Positions 50,701-57,099 of a stretch of DNA of 64,000 nt are shown here, piece by piece. The position numbers and the translations under genes were made by a program. The notes beneath the pieces are model-generated. The model was given only the letters and a program-made list of their open reading frames with translations, did no database searches and had not been told where the DNA came from. The DNA is from Microvelia longipes (lineage: Eukaryota; Arthropoda; Insecta; Hemiptera; Veliidae): NCBI GenBank assembly GCA_018340805.1, contig JACMZG010000008.1, positions 56,667,622 through 56,731,621 on the forward strand. Direction: 5' to 3'. Position 1 is the first letter of the stretch; each line of letters opens with the position of its first letter.

Positions 50701-52107
50701 AAAATTTTGTATACAGGTAAAACTAACTATGTGTCAGAGCTGTATAGTTTTTGGTAATATTCCGAAAAATATTTTCAAAATCGCAGCCAATATGCGAGGC
50801 CGGATAAAAAAAATTTAATCAAAAAAATCGTGTTGCATATCGTTTTAAAGCTCTTAAAGAGTAAAAATAAAAAATATATGTTTCATCGTTAAAATTTTAA
50901 AATATTTTACAAAATTTAAGAATGGCGGCAAAAATAATAAAGTCAAAAACATTAACTTTAAAGGAATAACTCGAGTAATATATTGTTAAAAAGCTCTTGA
51001 GTAGTAGAACAAAACATGTTATATACAAAATTCCGATAAATTCAACACGTCGGCTATAATTGTAAATAAAAATCTGATATGTATCATTATAAATATACGA
51101 AATCTAGCGAGCGAAGCGAGCCCTTTTTTTACTGTATATTATTATAAACATGCACAATCTAGCGAGCAAAGCGAGCCCTTTTAACCGTCAATTATTATAA
51201 TAAGCACACTCTAGCGAGCGAAGTGAGCCTGTTTTAGATGTAAAATTTTAATCATACGTAATCTAGCGAACGATGCGAGCTGTTTTTAATGTTTTAAATT
51301 TAAAACATGCCATCTTTAGTGAGCGAAGCGAGCCTATTTTAAATTATTATTACTATTATTATTATTATACACAATCTAGCGAGCGAAGCGAGTCTGTGAA
51401 CTATGTTAAATTTTTTAAGATACGTAATGTAGCTTGCAAAGCCTGCCTTTAATACTTTGTAAAATGTTAAAAATACCTTAACTATAGCAAGCGAAGCGAG
51501 CCTTTTTGAGGTTATACTTTAGAATAGTATAGCGTGCGACTGTTTCCCTTTTTACTCGATGTAGCGAGCGAAGGGTAACAAAAATGAAATAATAATGAGC
51601 ACAATCAAAATTAATAACAGATAATTTATACTGTTTATCATAAAAAATACTGAAACAAAAGTTCGAGAAATACTAATGTAATAATATTAGCACTATTATT
51701 CTACAAAATGTAAAAATACAAAATACTCATCTGGAGTAAGCTCCAATCTTGTAAGGCGCAAATAATATCAGCACATCCATAAAATTCGAGGGGCCTAATC
51801 TTTCACCAGAAGCAAGAATAGATTTATTTTCATACAAGCTATACATACTCCATCCATTTTATCTAAACTACTCAAATTGCTTACAGCTGTGGACTAGCGA
51901 TAATTAAATAATTTTTAATTAATCTTAATGAAATATTGTGATTTTTGCGATTAACGATTGTGACTTCTTCATAAATATAAACCATATTTAGTAAAAAATT
52001 TTTACGTATACGCATTTACATTGCGATGCTCTGCTCTGCGTTTAAACGCTACTTAAATGCAGCTATTCAAAAGTATAACCATGCTTTCTTTAAATCTAGT
52101 GCTAAAG

Positions 52108-52178
<71 letters not shown>

Positions 52179-52797
52179 ATAGACAAGCTAAACTTTAGTT
52201 CTAATTGTGCTTTTTAAAAAATGAAAAATAATATTGTCATTAACCTAGATGACTAAGCAAATTCTTAAATATCATACAGTATCTTAGGACCTTGATTATC
52301 TCTTAAGACTGATAAAAATATCACTTAACTCAGGCACAATTAAAAGTTTAAGTAAACTAATGTAATATTTTGGTATCAAGTGAAACGAGTCCAAATTGCA
52401 TGAAAAGTAGAAGTTGCAAATTACCTGCTGCTAGAATTGATCAAACCCATCAAAGTTGATTATGTATTATTCTTACAAAAGACATGTTTGGCAACAACCA
52501 CATCACCAAAGCAGCTAATAAATTTTTATTATATTTACTTAGTTGGTTATACACTTAAGTAATCAAGTACGTTAAGCAATTGATACTTACAATAGCAACA
52601 TGATCAGGCCACTTGTTGATATTCTGCCAGACGTATTGATGTAATGGAATATTAGGCAACTTAATATCAGGGTAAGAAGATGTGATAATATAACTGTTAT
52701 CTGATGAACTATGTCTTACCTGATATTTTAAACTTAAATAATGACGAGGTAATAATTTATACTCTTTTAAAACTTTATACAACGCTTTTACCAACAT
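18245..52797 (-). CDS. Acyl-CoA synthetase, 4-coumarate:CoA ligase/luciferase-like (ANL family), eight exons
   Basis: Eight exons on the minus strand (52797-52591, 50086-49879, 32226-31864, 31309-31155, 25520-25346, 22857-22676, 20043-19888, 18517-18245) total 1719 nt and join in frame into 572 residues plus stop. The family activates a carboxylic acid with ATP to an acyl-adenylate and transfers it to coenzyme A. Visible motifs are the P-loop [11 protein letters not shown] (222-232), LPFFHIYG (270-277), YGVTEAS (371-377), GWLHTGD (450-456), the hinge YITDR (467-471), [15 protein letters not shown] (475-489) and [11 protein letters not shown] (556-565) with the catalytic Lys562. The length is normal for the family plus about 30 N-terminal residues that are basic and Ser/Leu-rich and could be a mitochondrial presequence. 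The C terminus RRLL is not a peroxisomal SKL signal. The N-terminal third resembles insect pudgy-type enzymes, but I do not assign the symbol. Seven introns hold most of the window's mobile elements. Confidence 0.93.
18518..19887 (-). other. Intron 7
   Basis: A GT-AG intron of 1.37 kb without recognised elements. It contains short unclassified repeats and AT-rich sequence only. Confidence 0.6.
19888..20043 (-). CDS. Acyl-CoA synthetase exon 7
   Basis: Fifty-two codons, residues 431-482, between acceptor tttatttag|ATG and donor TTTCAG|gtaact (phase 0). It holds the ribose-binding GWLHTGD, the hinge region YITDR and the ELIKVNGFQ motif. The first Lys (LIK) is kept; the second Lys common in relatives (KGFQ/KGYQ) is Asn here. 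Confidence 0.93.
20385..21214. mobile_element. MITE with TA target duplication, in intron 6
   Basis: The sequence starts AAGTAATATATAAACCAAGT, and the same sequence is present in reverse complement at the other end, continuing as WGGGAAAC for about 28 bp of TIR. Each end is flanked by TA. At 830 bp with no open transposase frame, it fits a Tc1/mariner-type non-autonomous element, but the superfamily is inferred only from the TA duplication. Confidence 0.65.
21215..22570. repeat. Diverged tandem repeats and (TTA)n in intron 6
   Basis: Between about 21420-21600 and 22150-22570 a ~55-65-bp unit of the form attaatagtgagaaatgtaaa followed by ggctcgct..ctcgcc recurs with much divergence. A block with actgttgtaagaagt occurs twice near 21240-21330. 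Around 21790-22145 lie AATAAATTTG followed by (TTA)n and other TTA-rich microsatellite, resembling the 3' tail of a CR1-type LINE. Confidence 0.6.
22676..22857 (-). CDS. Acyl-CoA synthetase exon 6
   Basis: It encodes the remainder of codon 370 and residues 371-430, starting at acceptor tgtttcag|CA and ending at CCACAG|gtaaac (phase 0). It contains YGVTEASPV, where Val replaces the more common Met, and the GELCFKGPQ motif. Confidence 0.93.
22858..23389 (-). other. Part of intron 5, nothing recognised
   Basis: Intron 5 spans 22858-25345; this piece has no identified element. Confidence 0.5.
23390..23875 (+). pseudogene. Jockey-like LINE fragment, start of the RT domain
   Basis: The frame at 23563-23871 contains [15 protein letters not shown], the conserved entry to a Jockey/R1-type reverse transcriptase, followed by an [16 protein letters not shown] segment. 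Everything after this point is missing, so it is a fragment. It runs antisense to the host gene and abuts the Penelope element. Confidence 0.75.
23880..25265 (+). mobile_element. Penelope-like element, 5'-truncated, in intron 5
   Basis: The frame at 24030-24386 encodes the end of a Penelope reverse transcriptase: [12 protein letters not shown] carries the catalytic Asp pair, followed by LQFLDV and VYRKPTHTD. Just upstream, [14 protein letters not shown] is the preceding RT motif, separated by stops. Downstream near 24665-24790 the GIY-YIG endonuclease signature appears as [20 protein letters not shown] gatgatgg...cgaaacgtcg stretch at 25165-25200 resembles Penelope 3' sequence. The N-terminal half is absent and stops interrupt the frame, so the copy is dead. 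Confidence 0.85.
25346..25520 (-). CDS. Acyl-CoA synthetase exon 5
   Basis: It encodes residues 312-369 plus one base of codon 370. The acceptor is gcatttctag|GAT and the donor TCTCAAG|gtatgg. It carries the VPPIIFFL and VMNGAAP motifs expected between the P-loop and the YG.TE motif. The Penelope element in intron 5 ends within about 90 bp of this exon. Confidence 0.92.
25600..25870 (-). repeat. 5S-rRNA-derived dispersed repeat (SINE3-like), in intron 4
   Basis: Read on the minus strand, about 25850-25790 follows the 5S rRNA internal promoter with matching spacing: TTAAGCAACA, then a 15-nt spacer, then AGTGCCTGGATGGGTGACCG. It is followed by a tail with gcgaagcgagt and aaatccgatgtgatgaagaa. 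A second copy is at 57100-57260 and isolated tails occur elsewhere. Sequence linked to it in other copies continues to about 26215. Confidence 0.6.
26486..26648 (-). repeat. Copia copy B 3' LTR
   Basis: It is a twin of 30537-30699. A purine tract AGGGAAAG lies about 15 bp inside, followed by TGTTGAATG. If that TG is the true LTR start, the 5' LTR lacks its first 15 bp; the ATTTA duplication argues for the shorter limits. Confidence 0.8.
26793..27257 (-). pseudogene. Copia B RNase H and C terminus
   Basis: It begins at CDADHGGD (catalytic Asp) and continues with [45 protein letters not shown] and the C-terminal [10 protein letters not shown]. It ends at a stop 145 bp before the 3' LTR. This part is intact. 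Confidence 0.92.
27240..27533 (-). pseudogene. Copia B RT middle, up to the YVDD box
   Basis: It contains [35 protein letters not shown] and ADPCLFLKG. Just past a frameshift near 27270 the minus strand still encodes YVDDG. The rest of the RT after this box is absent, and RNase H follows within a few codons. Confidence 0.9.
27445..28326 (-). pseudogene. Copia B integrase C-terminal tail and RT N-terminal part
   Basis: An acidic, Glu/Asp-rich linker is followed by the Copia RT entry: [58 protein letters not shown] and [13 protein letters not shown] shift near 27535 moves the RT to the next frame. Confidence 0.9.
28320..28637 (-). pseudogene. Copia B integrase, catalytic Glu segment
   Basis: Continuation of the preceding frame after a one-base shift. 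[15 protein letters not shown] carries the third catalytic residue (Glu) at the DD35E spacing, followed by the [18 protein letters not shown] block. It ends in another shift near 28322. Confidence 0.88.
28634..30403 (-). pseudogene. Copia B gag-protease-integrase frame (589 codons)
   Basis: The product is a Gag with the UBN2-type core, a zinc knuckle CX2CX4HX4C at residues 245-258 ([14 protein letters not shown]), and a protease with [12 protein letters not shown] near 303-314. The usual catalytic DSGA reads DNGA. The pre-integrase HHCC finger is near 447-480, ending CEGC. In the integrase core, catalytic Asp506 is in HTDVCGP and Asp567 in SDNGGEF. The frame ends by frameshift before the catalytic Glu. 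The start ATG lies about 115 bp after the primer site. Confidence 0.9.
30520..30536 (-). other. Primer-binding site, half tRNA-iMet type
   Basis: The minus strand reads GGTTATGGGCC immediately after the LTR. Drosophila copia has the same start of its primer site, which pairs with the interior of initiator tRNA-Met that has been cut in the anticodon loop. Confidence 0.7.
30537..30699 (-). repeat. Copia copy B 5' LTR
   Basis: It starts TGTTAAAATT and ends ATTAATA on the minus strand. I see no difference from 26486-26648. Confidence 0.85.
30705..31154 (-). other. Remainder of intron 4 upstream of the Copia
   Basis: AT-rich intronic DNA between the Copia and the exon 4 donor; nothing recognised. 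Confidence 0.5.
31155..31309 (-). CDS. Acyl-CoA synthetase exon 4
   Basis: It encodes residues 260-311 after acceptor ttttttcag|GG and ends at AACAAA|gtaagc (phase 0). It contains the LPFFHIYGN motif that lines the active site in this family. Confidence 0.92.
31310..31863 (-). other. Intron 3, GC-AG type
   Basis: A 554-bp intron with donor AAG|GCAAGT and acceptor TTTTTTCAG|GG. No mobile element is seen in it; it is the shortest intron of the gene. Confidence 0.85.
31864..32226 (-). CDS. Acyl-CoA synthetase exon 3 (P-loop exon)
   Basis: It encodes residues 139-259 plus the first base of codon 260 and carries the AMP-binding P-loop [11 protein letters not shown]. The acceptor is tttgtttag|AT. 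No GT donor keeps the frame; the sequence ACCCAAG|gcaagt is a textbook GC donor, leaves phase 1, and joins exon 4 to give an uninterrupted conserved stretch. Confidence 0.92.
32528..32612. repeat. Cluster of small perfect hairpins in intron 2
   Basis: ATCTGATATGG and CCATATCAGAT pair around a short loop. The adjacent TACCATATCTGAG and CTCAGATATGGTA pair with 13-bp arms. The same CATATCTGA motif is reused in both. Confidence 0.7.
32757..34740 (-). pseudogene. CR1-like non-LTR retrotransposon, 3' half
   Basis: On the minus strand, frames at 34453-34166 ([28 protein letters not shown]) and 34056-33574 carry RT motifs including [20 protein letters not shown] and LFADDLTI with the catalytic Asp pair. 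A C-terminal region at 33394-32933 ([18 protein letters not shown]) follows. The frames are separated by shifts. The 3' end has a (TTTA)n-like tail at about 32757-32785. The endonuclease is missing, so the copy is 5'-truncated near 34740. It lies in host intron 2, in the sense orientation. Confidence 0.88.
34741..35649. other. Intron 2 stretch, unclassified repeat debris
   Basis: About 34860-34970 (tttagcggtaatcaatccatcc, ctaaccctgttgagggc) is GC-richer and looks like part of an old LINE, but I cannot identify it. The rest is AT-rich. Confidence 0.4.
36789..36898. repeat. Two perfect palindromic hairpins in the I-type LINE
   Basis: Arms 36789-36809 and 36824-36844 are perfect 21-bp reverse complements around a 14-base loop. 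Arms 36871-36882 and 36887-36898 are perfect 12-bp reverse complements around GCTA. They interrupt the expected protein sequence of the LINE. Confidence 0.85.
36906..38407 (-). mobile_element. 5'-truncated LINE inserted in the I-type LINE, 15-bp TSD
   Basis: TCTACAAGCTTATTT occurs on both sides (about 36890-36905 and 38408-38423). The minus-strand frame 38391-37735 (218 codons) encodes the C-terminal domain of a LINE ORF2: [19 protein letters not shown] at its start, then a zinc-finger-like CHLS...H...C. The 3' end is a TTTA-rich tail at 36906-36935. Only the last part of ORF2 remains. Confidence 0.82.
38771..41443. other. Intron 2 stretch without recognised genes
   Basis: A poly-C run lies near 39406, and a strongly A-rich tract at 39840-40300 repeats tcaaaattntaaa-like phrases. 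A small GC-richer part at 40540-40800 contains CGACG-rich sequence. Around 40840-40930 a block with ggatccctccggactgac may be old LINE sequence. No gene is supported. Confidence 0.4.
41865..42258. repeat. Inverted repeat inside the hAT element (~80-bp arms)
   Basis: The stretch about 41868-41945, containing aaaacggagatacaaatgtt, returns as its reverse complement at about 42170-42258 with high identity. About 220 bp lies between the arms, so the transcript could fold into a long hairpin. Confidence 0.75.
42260..42985. other. hAT internal region, non-coding
   Basis: A GC-richer part at about 42380-42680 (ggccccggggc, ggtcgacagtc) and an AT-rich part follow each other. I see no reading frame of note. 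Confidence 0.4.
43020..43256. repeat. Long (TA)n microsatellite
   Basis: About 230 bp of nearly pure TA, broken by TTATTT-like units. It borders the left end of the inner TIR element. A further TA tract follows the right end (45018-45101), so the inner element probably inserted into TA repeats. Confidence 0.9.
43489..43815. repeat. Four ~80-bp repeats carrying the TIR motif in both orientations
   Basis: Each unit starts TTTTCCAGTYTARGTGWCCC and ends AAAGGTGTCATCTAATCTGG, so each contains the terminal motif and its near reverse complement about 30 bp apart. GGCTATAGGGATCC links the units. Arrays of this sort can be binding sites for the element's own transposase. Confidence 0.85.
44245..44812 (+). 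pseudogene. Two-exon reading frame of the inner TIR element
   Basis: Exon one runs from ATG 44245 to the donor at 44321 (ATAAG|gtaagt). Exon two runs from 44668, after a strong tract and acceptor (gacttttcag), to TGA at 44812. Joined, the frame is phase-consistent and its second exon gives 47 clean codons with [20 protein letters not shown] and an acidic end EELEAGEMD. Exon one has an in-frame TAA at 44287; a later ATG at 44311 would give 51 residues. An acceptor-like attgaaatag at 44225-44234 suggests an earlier, lost exon. I do not recognise the protein. Confidence 0.5.
45168..45638. other. Intron 2 stretch, may include part of a gypsy LTR
   Basis: No coding. The last ~40 bp (tgttgtggacgcgaacaaag) could be the LTR end of the gypsy element whose primer site is at 46567. 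Confidence 0.4.
45639..46543. mobile_element. MITE with ~40-bp TIRs and 6-bp TSD TTATAG
   Basis: It starts TACGACACACGGCTAAAATC and ends with the reverse complement; similarity extends through CAATTGACA and CGCCAAAA. TTATAG is present at 45633-45638 and 46544-46549. At 905 bp with no transposase frame it is non-autonomous. A 6-bp duplication is unusual among common insect superfamilies, so I leave the family open. Confidence 0.8.
46670..46795. repeat. GC-rich cluster of short perfect hairpins
   Basis: In about 120 bp of otherwise AT-rich DNA there are at least six adjacent inverted repeats with 3-5-base loops: GGGCCttcGGCCC, CCGctaCGCGG-like, GGCGCttcGCGCC, CCGCtcCGCGG, GGCCGCttcGCGGCC and GTGACCGCttcGCGGTCAC. 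Most loops contain TTCG. A diverged relative is at 53048-53102. Confidence 0.85.
46853..47878. mobile_element. Possible TIR element in the gypsy leader
   Basis: TTTAGCGAATTTTCA near 46856 returns inverted (TGAAAATTCGCTAAA) near 47862-47876. Inside, a block with ttatcgt..ccatacgaaagggtagaaactc occurs twice (about 46940 and 47655). Short TIRs alone do not prove a transposon. Confidence 0.4.
47894..49770 (+). pseudogene. Gypsy gag and protease remnant, split by a LINE
   Basis: The gag starts at ATG 47894 and has an early in-frame stop (TAA, about 47936). It resumes beyond the inserted LINE with [12 protein letters not shown] (48884-48919), the hallmark of CsRn1-type gypsy Gag, and continues to about 49380 through one frameshift near 49240. 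Near 49595-49750, [13 protein letters not shown] and [13 protein letters not shown] are the flap and C-terminal parts of the retropepsin. The protein is broken by several shifts and stops. Confidence 0.8.
48000..48868 (-). mobile_element. Jockey-type LINE, 5'-truncated, inserted in gypsy gag
   Basis: GCCATCTTTTT is present on both sides (about 47989-47999 and 48869-48879). On the minus strand the frame 48873-48250 encodes the end of a Jockey [50 protein letters not shown] and the C-terminal tail. It is followed by a 3' UTR with AATAAA and a poly(A) of about 17. The surviving frame has no stop, so the insertion is fairly young. Confidence 0.9.
49879..50086 (-). CDS. Acyl-CoA synthetase exon 2
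   Basis: It encodes residues 70-138 and the first base of codon 139. The acceptor is tctacag|GAG and the donor CCAAAG|gttagt (phase 1). It contains the early adenylation segment [20 protein letters not shown] and the end LNPCYTK, matching the family's NP.YT block. A gypsy fragment ends only about 110 bp downstream, inside intron 2. Confidence 0.92.
51095..51565. repeat. Array built on a gcgagcgaagcgagc core
   Basis: About nine units of 40-60 bp each contain ctagcgagcgaagcgagcc or a mutated form, separated by AT-rich spacers with atacgtaatc- or acacaatc-like starts. The core GCTCGCTTCGCTCGC is self-complementary. The repeat region of intron 6 (ggctcgctttgctcgcc near 22290) carries the same core. 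Confidence 0.8.
52110..52176. repeat. (TA)n microsatellite
   Basis: Pure TA tract of about 66 bp in intron 1. Confidence 0.9.
52591..52797 (-). CDS. Acyl-CoA synthetase exon 1 (first coding exon)
   Basis: It encodes residues 1-69 from ATG at 52797 and ends at the donor ATT|gtaagt, phase 0. The first ~32 residues are basic and could target mitochondria; the family domain begins around [12 protein letters not shown]. Seven bases before the ATG lies an acceptor-like sequence (aaatttttag), with no in-frame stop between. The transcript may therefore have a further upstream exon carrying 5' UTR or extra N-terminal codons. Confidence 0.85.
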
Positions 52798-53039
52798 TTC
52801 TAAGCTAAAAATTTACAATTAAACTAAGTTAGTGTTGTTATTTTAAAGAATAGAACTTTTAAGCTTAAATAAAACAAAAATCAAAGCATTTAGTAAAGGT
52901 ATCGTAAATTTAAGACATAAAACAAATCTTTTGTATAAATTCACACTTTTTGATACTGTATGTTAATCCTTTGTTTTCACTTTTAAGGCAGTTTATAATT
53001 GTAATTATAAAAGACTATAATTATTTATAACTAACAAAC

Positions 53040-53190
53040 ATTAAAGTTCGGCCATTTGGCCGCTTTGCGACCCACGCTCCTCCCTGAGGTCGCTTCAGTG
53101 CCACATAGTTTTTGCCCTGTATTTGGTTGTCGTATTAATAATCCTAGTAAGTGGCATACTGCCACAATATTAGCAGATTTACAAATGTAT
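53040..53190. repeat. Diverged relative of the GC hairpin repeat
   Basis: ggccatttggccgctttgcgacc..cctccctgaggtcgcttcagtgcc follows the order of blocks at 46735-46800, and both are followed by a ggcat..tgccac phrase. The hairpin arms are decayed here. Confidence 0.5.
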
Positions 53191-53381
53191 TAGTCGAGAA
53201 ACATGATTTCTTTACATAAAATTTTAAATTTCAAACGATATTAGTGAATTTTTGTTTAGATTTTGTAAGTTAATGGCGTCATAAATAAGGTTCTGCAGTT
53301 TTGTATAACTGATTTTCGTGGTAAAGCTTATTCCAATAAGAGAAATCGTTCGAATGTTATCGTCAAATAAAGAACCGTCTA

Positions 53382-53572
<191 letters not shown>

Positions 53573-53575
<3 letters not shown>

Positions 53576-54650
53576 AATGTATATTTGTATTATTTTGCTA
53601 TATTACCAATGTAATAAGCTTTACAATTTTGTGTGTAACATTGTCTTGTTATGAAATTGTGTCCCTTATGTTCAATACTCTTGGATTTCTAAAGTCTCAC
53701 AAAATTGATATTGAATTGTTATTCTAATAATGCCATGTAAACAAATGTAAGGAAAAATGTATGCCTTCTTTTAGAGGCTTGGAGAAAGTCAATATATGCC
53801 AGACGTGAATGCAAAGGTATAACTTTTTTCCTACCCTGTAAACGCCGATTCCTGATTCAACCCAACCCAGGATGATAACTCTGGTTTTACTGATATAATT
53901 TACCGATATAAGATTACTCCCCAGTAAGGTTTAATTAGAGAATATTACCAGTATGACTACTGTTTGTGATAAATTGTTTTATGTCCTAAACTTTTAAATA
54001 ACTGGGTCTTTTGATAATAAAAACGAATAAAATTTTAAATAATTCTACTATAAACCTGCTGAAGGCAAAAACTGATTCTTCTGAATGTTTCCTTAGAGCT
54101 AATCTCTCAATGTTTGAACATGTACTCGTATGTTACCCTTTGACCATAAACTATGAAACTGAAAATACTAAACTTGTAGCGATACCACATAGCTTTTATG
54201 GTAGACAATTTTTTTTATGGTTTTTACGTTTCATGTGACGCACTATAATTTCAAGGACATAACATTGCTTTAAACATAACTTTTTGTATAAATAGGTAAT
54301 ACTTGATAATCTATAATGTTACTTTTTATCAAATTGCATACAATAATTTTGTAGATATATGTATAATTACATATTATTTAAATAGGACATAATACATAGC
54401 TTAGTGTTTGAATTGTTGTGACGATTGAAATATTGTAATAATGAAATCATTCCAATTATATTTAATATTGACCTTATCTCAATTCCAAGTATTCACCTAT
54501 CTCAAGTCCAAAAAATACCTCCTTTCTAGGTCATTAAACTCTCTCGATCTTTCCCTTTGATCGTCCATAACGTACAAAATGGATCAAAAGTCTTTTTCCT
54601 CGTATAGAAACGTTAAACAAATACATACTTTCTTGAACCTAGGAATAGAG
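53573..54650. other. Non-coding stretch, nothing recognised
   Basis: AT-rich DNA upstream of the first coding exon; no promoter or exon could be identified. Confidence 0.4.
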
Positions 54651-54654
54651 TCAC

Positions 54655-54850
54655 CCGTGGTGTAGTGGTTAGGGTACGCGGCCAATACAAGGAAAGAATA
54701 GACTTTAAACTTCCGAGTTTATTTAGTCATGGGTTCAAACCCAGCACGGGCCAATCTCGAGCCTGAGCGTTGTCTGGTACTCGTTAAAGATCCCTTACCC
54801 TAAATAAAACTGAGTATAGGCAAAATTTAGGACCCTCATAGTAGATTCAT
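54655..54850 (+). repeat. tRNA-derived SINE head
   Basis: CCCGTG pairs with CACGGG as an acceptor stem. GTA/TAC encloses a D-loop with GTGGTTAGGG (A box), and TGGGTTCAAACCCA is a perfect T arm with B box. The part between D and T arms is too long (about 50 nt) for a normal tRNA. An unrelated body follows (gcctgagcgttgtctggtac). This is the usual layout of an insect SINE. Confidence 0.6.
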
Positions 54851-55045
54851 TATAATACTATAGTGTGTCTGCCTTGTAGTTTAAAGTGTATGGAGGTTTG
54901 GTTTAACAGCGAGGGCTGTTGTTTTCACTAGACTATAAAAGTCAGTGAAAAAGCATGAGAGGAACCATTGAAATTCACGGCTCTTCTGTCTAGATTAGAT
55001 GAAATATACCTACACTTGAAATTAAAAGGAGTAAAACACTATCTT

Positions 55046-56834
55046 GGAGTTGCTAGTTAGACCTCGTCAATGTAATATCGTGTCCGTAAATATTTTGTGA
55101 AAAGTATAGGTTCTCTCGGCTAAATAAGTGTCAAAATTTGTATACTTTTATATCTTATACATTTATAACTATATATTTAGTTTTATACAATTCAATATTG
55201 TATAAAATAGTCATATAGTTTTTGTGTTATATAGTTTTAAAAATTAAGACAAATTGCACGTGTTTGTGAAGAAAACGCTAGTTAAAGATATTTTTCCTAT
55301 CTGAGTGTAGAGGGGATTTTGTAAACATTCCAGGGAAACCCTAGTAGTGTTATAGTTAATGAAAATACGTCTTACAGTATTGTTAAACAATAAATAGATA
55401 TAAATAATTTCAAATATAAATAAATAATCTATACTTATAGGATCAAATCATTATTATCATTAAAATACCAACAAGTTTAAAATATTTAAACAATTTTTAT
55501 AAATTATTGTAGTCGAACTAACCCATAAAGAAGTCAAAATGAGTGATGAAAATCTGAACAAGCTAATACAAGATTTTAAACAATCATTTAAAATTGAGAT
55601 GTTAATCTTAATTAAAGAAATTCGAGCCCACATTAAAGAAGATATTAAAGAAATAACTATATAGAGAGACAGATTCATAAGAATAATATTATTTTGTATG
55701 GACTTAAAGGTGTTGCAGAGCAAGATCTAGAAAACACTGTACTTAATATTTTTAACCAGGTAATGGATTTGAATATTAAAACAACTGATATAGACTTTAT
55801 ACAAAGACTAGGAAAAATGGAAAATAGGACAGTGAATCCTGTCCGAGTTTCTTTTATATCGTTCAAAAATAAAATTCTTGTCATGGGAAATAAAGATAAG
55901 TTGGCTTTACTGGAAGAAACAATCAGCATGGGAGAAGATTATCCTAAAGTTGTGAGAGAAAAGAGGAAACTGCTAATCCCGAAAATGTTAGCAGCTAGGG
56001 AGAATGGAAAGTACTCTGTCATTAAATATGACCACCTAGTGATTTCTGAGTTTAAAGCCAAAAATTCAAAACATAATACTAAAAGAAGTCGAAAATTACC
56101 TTCCAAAAAACGGATTAATGGTAACAACAAAAACATTGTAAACGATTTTAAAGAAGGCGTACAGAATATCCACCAGCATAAGATCAGCATTAGAAACTTA
56201 AACAAAGAAACTTCAGAACGGAAACTGAAATTACCTCTAAATAAGACGTAAAAATATAACCACCAAATAAATGACTGAAGAATATGGACTGATACTTAAA
56301 ACTTCATCTTGAATTATTATAAAGTATTATTGAAGCACATTACAGATTTGTCGAATACTTCAATTAAAAAATAAGTTTTATAAGTTAAATTCAAAATAAG
56401 CATTTTTGTAAGTAAACCTTATTCTTATTTAAGTACAAAATTTAAATGAATAAATATTATTTTAAAATGTTACAAAATAATTAATCTAATTAATTTCTTT
56501 GATATAATATATCATATTTAAAAATAAATATAAATACTTTTCAACTTGAAATAAAAATAAACTTTATATGTAATCGTAAAATTAAAACTTAAAAAATAAC
56601 TAAATATAAACTATATAATAAACTTAAATATGTAAAAAAAATTAAAAATAAAATTTGCAGAAATATTACAATCATTATAGCATAAATTATATAAAATTAT
56701 AGCAAAAAATATTATGTACGCAACTCTGAACCTGGACTGCACCGATTTGCAGATAACTATATCTATGTAAAAGTATGCACAAGTGTTACTGTAAATTGTA
56801 TAACTTTCTGCAATAAATGGTTTATTTATTTATT
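55046..56834 (+). mobile_element. LINE carrying ORF1 only, perfect 14-bp TSD
   Basis: TAAAACACTATCTT is duplicated exactly at 55032-55045 and 56835-56848. The 1789-bp body has a long 5' region, an ORF1, and a 3' UTR ending aataaatgg(TTTA)n. There is no endonuclease or reverse transcriptase between ORF1 and the 3' UTR. It was evidently mobilised in trans, in the same way as HAL1 (half-L1) elements of mammals. Confidence 0.85.
55540..56251 (+). pseudogene. LINE ORF1 protein (RRM-type), one frameshift
   Basis: It starts at ATG 55540 with a charged, coiled-coil-like segment. A small shift near 55660 is followed by an open frame to 56251 containing NNIILYGLKG (RNP2-like strand), DIDFIQRLGK and PVRVSFISF (RNP1-like), then REKRKLLIPKMLAAR. 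That order is typical of LINE ORF1 RNA-binding proteins. The C-terminal part is Lys/Arg-rich. Confidence 0.75.
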
Positions 56835-56848
56835 TATTTAAAACACTA

Positions 56849-57099
56849 TCTTAGGGAGCTGGCAAAAAAGGGCCCAACAACGAGGCCTACTTGCCTGGTA
56901 GTTACTACCACTTTGCCCATATTACTACTGAACCTAGGAAACTTTCCTAGTGTAAAGCATGTTTAGTTTTAGTTATATTGGAAAAATAATGTGTTTACAC
57001 TACAAGTCCGAAAACTAGATTTCACCTGAATTAACTTTGTTAGGTGTTCTGTGTGTGTGTCGTTATCGTGGTTCTACCTAATATTTTTGTAAAGGATAA
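56849..57099. other. Short non-coding stretch
   Basis: Nothing recognised. Confidence 0.4.

Larger units (their letters stand above)
50087..52590 (-). other. Intron 1
   Basis: A GT-AG intron of 2.5 kb. From 50100 to 51090 it is AT-rich with no element recognised. It then holds the GCGAGC array (51095-51560), unclassified DNA, and a (TA)n tract at 52110-52176. Confidence 0.8.

Noticed and set aside
51095..51565. Regular repeats that might suggest a CRISPR array
   Set aside because: Units are diverged, spacing is irregular, there are no cas genes, and the DNA is eukaryotic.
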